Source: CAWKDC01 sp044445605
GTDB taxonomy: Bacteria > Pseudomonadota > Gammaproteobacteria > JABCZS01
Direction of reading: 5' to 3'
Assembly: GCA_044445605.1 (NCBI GenBank)
Contig: JBIOEA010000004.1
Span: 1 to 64,000, forward strand
Length of the DNA stretch: 64,000 nucleotides
The notes under the pieces: model-generated
Told to the model about the DNA's origin: nothing
Seen by the model: only the letters and a program-made list of their open reading frames with translations
Database searches by the model: none
Shown here: positions 61,322-64,000 of the stretch, piece after piece
Layout: each line of letters opens with the position of its first letter
How positions within the stretch are numbered: the stretch's first letter is position 1
Made by a program: the position numbers and the translations under genes

Positions 61322-62545
61322 ATGCTCAATAGTCAAACCCCAACGCGTCGTCAAAGCATTGCCGTTCAAGTGGGCACTATTCAAATTGGCGGAGGGGCGC
61401 CTGTCGCCGTCCAATCCATGACCAATACTGACACGGCTGATGTTGCTGCTACTATCAAACAAATCAAAGAGTTAGCCGAAGCTGGCTCCGAGCTCGTCCG
61501 GATGACCGTCAATAATGACGCAGCCGCCAAAGCCGTCCCCCTTATTCGTGAGGCATTGGACAAAGCCGGATTGTCCGTTCCCCTCATCGGCGATTTCCAC
61601 TACAACGGGCATACCTTATTAAAAGAAAATCCCGAGTGCGCCAAGACCCTCGATAAATACCGTATCAACCCAGGCAACGTCGGCTTTGGCCAAAAACGCG
61701 ATAAACAGTTCGCCGACATGATTGAAGTCGCCATGACCCATCAAAAACCTGTCCGTATTGGTGTGAACTGGGGCAGCTTAGACCAAGATTTATTGGCAAG
61801 CCTGCTAGACACGAATGCTAAATCAGACACGCCACGTCCTTTGGGCGCCATCACACAAGAAGCCATCATCACGTCTGCACTGAAAAGCGCTGAATACGCT
61901 GTGTCATTGGGCATGCCACGTAACCATATTATCCTCGCATGCAAAGTCAGCGTCGTTCCCGATTTGATCACCCTGTATCAAACACTCGGGGCCGCCTGCG
62001 ATTACCCTCTGCATTTGGGGTTAACCGAAGCCGGCATGGGCGACAAAGGTGTTGTGGCCACGACCGCCGCGTTGTCCATATTATTGCAACAAGGCATTGG
62101 TGATACGATCCGTGCATCCTTGACACCACGTCCCGGTGAATCACGCATTCGCGAAGTCCAAGTGTGCCAAGAAATTTTGCAAGCACTCGGTTTACGTACA
62201 TTTGCACCCAGCATCACGGCTTGCCCCGGTTGCGGCCGTACCACCAGCACGTACTTCCAACACCTTGCGGAAGAAATTCAACAATACACACGTGATCGTA
62301 TGCCAGAATGGTCTACACAATATAAAGGTGTGGAATATTTGAAGGTCGCTGTGATGGGTTGCATCGTAAATGGCCCCGGCGAAAGTAAACATGCAGACAT
62401 CGGTATCAGCTTGCCAGGCACGGGCGAATCCCCTGTCGCACCCGTGTTTATCAATGGTGAAAAAGCCATGACATTACGCGGGGATAATATCGTTGAAGAG
62501 TTTAAACAGATTTTGGAAAAATATGTGGCTGAACGTTATTCATAA
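61322..62545 (+). CDS. ispG: 4-hydroxy-3-methylbut-2-enyl diphosphate synthase (GcpE)
   Basis: Iron-sulfur enzyme of the non-mevalonate isoprenoid pathway. From the ATG at 61322 it has 407 residues. Features: VAVQSMTNTDTADVAATIKQ, IGDFHYNGHTLL, GVNWGSLDQDLL, and the cysteines of the [4Fe-4S] cluster in ACPGCGRTT and MGCIVNGPGE. A longer frame upstream is not supported. It is followed by a repeat and rdgB. Confidence 0.97.
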   Translation: MLNSQTPTRRQSIAVQVGTIQIGGGAPVAVQSMTNTDTADVAATIKQIKELAEAGSELVRMTVNNDAAAKAVPLIREALDKAGLSVPLIGDFHYNGHTLLKENPECAKTLDKYRINPGNVGFGQKRDKQFADMIEVAMTHQKPVRIGVNWGSLDQDLLASLLDTNAKSDTPRPLGAITQEAIITSALKSAEYAVSLGMPRNHIILACKVSVVPDLITLYQTLGAACDYPLHLGLTEAGMGDKGVVATTAALSILLQQGIGDTIRASLTPRPGESRIREVQVCQEILQALGLRTFAPSITACPGCGRTTSTYFQHLAEEIQQYTRDRMPEWSTQYKGVEYLKVAVMGCIVNGPGESKHADIGISLPGTGESPVAPVFINGEKAMTLRGDNIVEEFKQILEKYVAERYS

Positions 62546-62554
62546 ATCTCTTAC

Positions 62555-62588
62555 CCTCCCTTTGTAAAGGGAGGTGGCCCGCAGGGCC
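62555..62588 (+). repeat. Double-hairpin intergenic repeat between ispG and rdgB
   Basis: Two perfect hairpins are adjacent: CCTCCCTTTGTAAAGGGAGG (62555-62574) and GGCCC-GCA-GGGCC (62576-62588). GGAGGG follows. This has the look of a REP-type element and may stabilise or end the ispG transcript. No second copy of the full unit is seen in the window. Confidence 0.6.
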
Positions 62589-62615
62589 GGAGGGATTTGT
62601 CTAAAAGGAGATAAA

Positions 62616-63230
62616 ATGTCTTTCACTATTATTCTTGCCAGCGGCAACAAAGGGAAATTAAGCGAATTCTCCGAAATTTTTGCGCCCATCAACATTAACA
62701 TTAAACCGCAATCCGATTGGAACGTCTCTTCCGTTGAAGAAACCGGATTGACGTTTATTGAAAACGCATTGATCAAAGCGCGTCATGCGAGCATCGAAAC
62801 GGGATTACCGGCATTATCAGACGACTCTGGTTTAGTTGTTGATGCACTCGGTGGCCAGCCCGGTATTTACTCGTCACGATTTGCGGGCGAACATGCGGAT
62901 GAAAAAGCATACACCGCAAAATTATTAGAAGTCATGAAAGACGTTCCCATGGCAGAACGCACTGCACGGTTCGTTTGCGTATTAGCATTTTTGCAAAACC
63001 CACAAGATCCCATGCCCATCATCGCGCAAGCAACGTGGGAAGGCACCATCTTGACAGAACGCAGAGGCTCAGGCGGCTTCGGTTATGATCCCGTCTTCTT
63101 TGTTAAAGAGGAAAATTGCTCTGCAGCAGAATTAGACAGCAACCGTAAACATGCATTATCACACCGCGGGCGTGCAACACATCTGATGCTCAAAGAGCTC
63201 AAAAAGTATTTACATGACCACCCCGTTTAA
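62616..63230 (+). CDS. rdgB: Inosine/xanthosine triphosphate pyrophosphatase (RdgB/HAM1)
   Basis: Hydrolyses dITP and XTP to keep deaminated purines out of DNA. From the ATG at 62616 (AGGAG upstream) it has 204 residues, the usual size. Features: ILASGNKGKLSEFSEIF, ENALIKARHAS, DDSGLVVDALGGQPGIYSSR and the metal-site region GGFGYDPVFFV, then HRGRATHLMLKEL. Its stop lies inside the start of hemW (17-base overlap). Confidence 0.96.
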   Translation: MSFTIILASGNKGKLSEFSEIFAPININIKPQSDWNVSSVEETGLTFIENALIKARHASIETGLPALSDDSGLVVDALGGQPGIYSSRFAGEHADEKAYTAKLLEVMKDVPMAERTARFVCVLAFLQNPQDPMPIIAQATWEGTILTERRGSGGFGYDPVFFVKEENCSAAELDSNRKHALSHRGRATHLMLKELKKYLHDHPV

Positions 63231-64000
63231 TCGTACGATTCCTTTGTCATTGTATATCCACCTTCCCTGGTGCATACAAAAGTGTCCGTATTGCGATTTT
63301 AATTCCTACGGGATCACACAACATCCCATGACAGAGCAAGCCTATGTGGCCGCGTTGCTGGAAGATTTTACCGAAACATTGCCATTGATTTGGGGCCGTC
63401 GTTTAGTCAGTATATTTTTTGGTGGCGGCACGCCGAGCCTGTTTTCAGCTGAATCGATTGCCGAGATTTTAAATGGCATTCAAACATTATTACCTTTTAA
63501 TAAGGAACATGTTGAAATCACGCTGGAAGCTAATCCTGGCACATTCGAATATGAAAAGTTTAAAGATTTTAAAGCAGCGGGCATTAATCGGATTTCATTG
63601 GGCGTGCAAAGTTTTGATGATCAGCAATTAAAGCGATTGGGTCGCGTGCATTCATCAGATAATGCATTGGAGGCGTGTCGCGCATTACGCGAATTGAATG
63701 TTAATTTTAATATTGATCTGATGTATGGCTTGCCTCATCAAACCATTGAATCAGCGTTGTCTGATCTGCATACAGCCATCACATGTGAGCCTAAACATCT
63801 TTCTTGGTACCATTTAACCATGGAGCCGAATACCGTTTTTTATCAGCGCCCACCGGAAGGTTTGCCGAACGATGATTTTGTGGCGGACATGGAAGATGCC
63901 GGTCGTGCGTATTTGGCTTCCGCAGGATTGCAACGGTATGAAGTGTCGGCCTATGCGCGTGAGGGTTTTGAATCGGTGCATAATTTAAATTATTGGACGT
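63214..64000 (+). CDS. hemW: Heme chaperone HemW (radical SAM, HemN-like), 5' part
   Basis: The frame runs off the right edge; the first 262 residues are visible. HemW is a radical-SAM protein that inserts heme into target enzymes. It begins PFNRTIPLSLYIHLPWCIQK with the cluster cysteines in PWCIQKCPYCDFNS (CxxxCxxC). Then come FFGGGTPSLFS, ITLEANPGTFEYEKF, GINRISLGVQSFDDQQLK, DLMYGLPHQT and HLTMEPNTVFYQRPP. It lacks the extra Cys before the first cluster ligand that marks HemN. The start overlaps rdgB by 17 bases. Confidence 0.93.
   Translation, partial: MTTPFNRTIPLSLYIHLPWCIQKCPYCDFNSYGITQHPMTEQAYVAALLEDFTETLPLIWGRRLVSIFFGGGTPSLFSAESIAEILNGIQTLLPFNKEHVEITLEANPGTFEYEKFKDFKAAGINRISLGVQSFDDQQLKRLGRVHSSDNALEACRALRELNVNFNIDLMYGLPHQTIESALSDLHTAITCEPKHLSWYHLTMEPNTVFYQRPPEGLPNDDFVADMEDAGRAYLASAGLQRYEVSAYAREGFESVHNLNYWT

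Overview
The window is about 64 kb of a gammaproteobacterial chromosome at moderate GC. Gene content and order (accB-accC-prmA-fis-purH-purD, rpmB-rpmG, hemB-trmL, lgt-thyA-folA) and the many large orphan proteins between housekeeping genes suggest a host-associated member of the order Legionellales (Legionella/Coxiella/Aquicella-like). That assignment is inference: no rRNA gene or secretion-system gene lies in the window.

Layout. 1-2.5 kb: the tail of an IS110/IS1111-type transposase, then elbB, hemB and trmL. 2.5-7.1 kb: two reverse-strand orphan proteins, one a 1135-residue coiled-coil protein with a possible nucleotidyltransferase motif, the other with a HExxH...E zinc-protease signature. 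7.1-9.3 kb: smpB, ratA, rnfH and a RelE/Xre toxin-antitoxin pair behind a 43-bp perfect palindrome. 9.3-15.3 kb: repeats, an apparently frameshifted ankyrin gene, tdk, smr, a small acidic protein, an ABC-F ATPase and a membrane protein. 15.4-21.3 kb: rep helicase, a zinc-protease-like protein, cytochrome c5, tRNA-Arg(CCG), tolC and pdxY. 21.3-24.7 kb: an AT-rich AbiEi/AbiEii type IV toxin-antitoxin pair and a PPP-type phosphatase resembling Legionella WipA/WipB. 24.9-32.7 kb: purD, purH, fis, prmA, accC, accB, dsbD. 32.7-35.4 kb: two unknown proteins. 35.6-43.1 kb: bioA, rsmE, an unknown, gshB with an MFS transporter, and an orphan TpsB porin with a TonB-like gene. 43.2-48.3 kb: a histone-deacetylase-family protein, kdsB, rpmG/rpmB, phosphomannomutase and an unknown. 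48.3-49.3 kb: a gene-free repeat region with a 79-bp perfect inverted repeat. 49.3-57.3 kb: Na+-dependent transporter, folA, thyA, lgt, TauE-like permease, mutH, DUF47-pit and coq7. 57.3-61.3 kb: two unknown proteins. 61.3-64 kb: ispG, rdgB and the start of hemW.

How it fits together. Housekeeping genes form short, tightly overlapping operons. Between them lie about eight large proteins without close housekeeping relatives; several carry eukaryote-like or signalling motifs (PPP phosphatase, HDAC, ankyrin repeats, HExxH). The natural hypothesis is secreted effectors, but no secretion signal can be proven from sequence alone. Three families of short palindromic repeats sit in intergenic spaces, sometimes supplying the stop codon of the adjacent gene. 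A fourth repeat of about 200 bp, with a long imperfect hairpin, occurs twice 39 kb apart.
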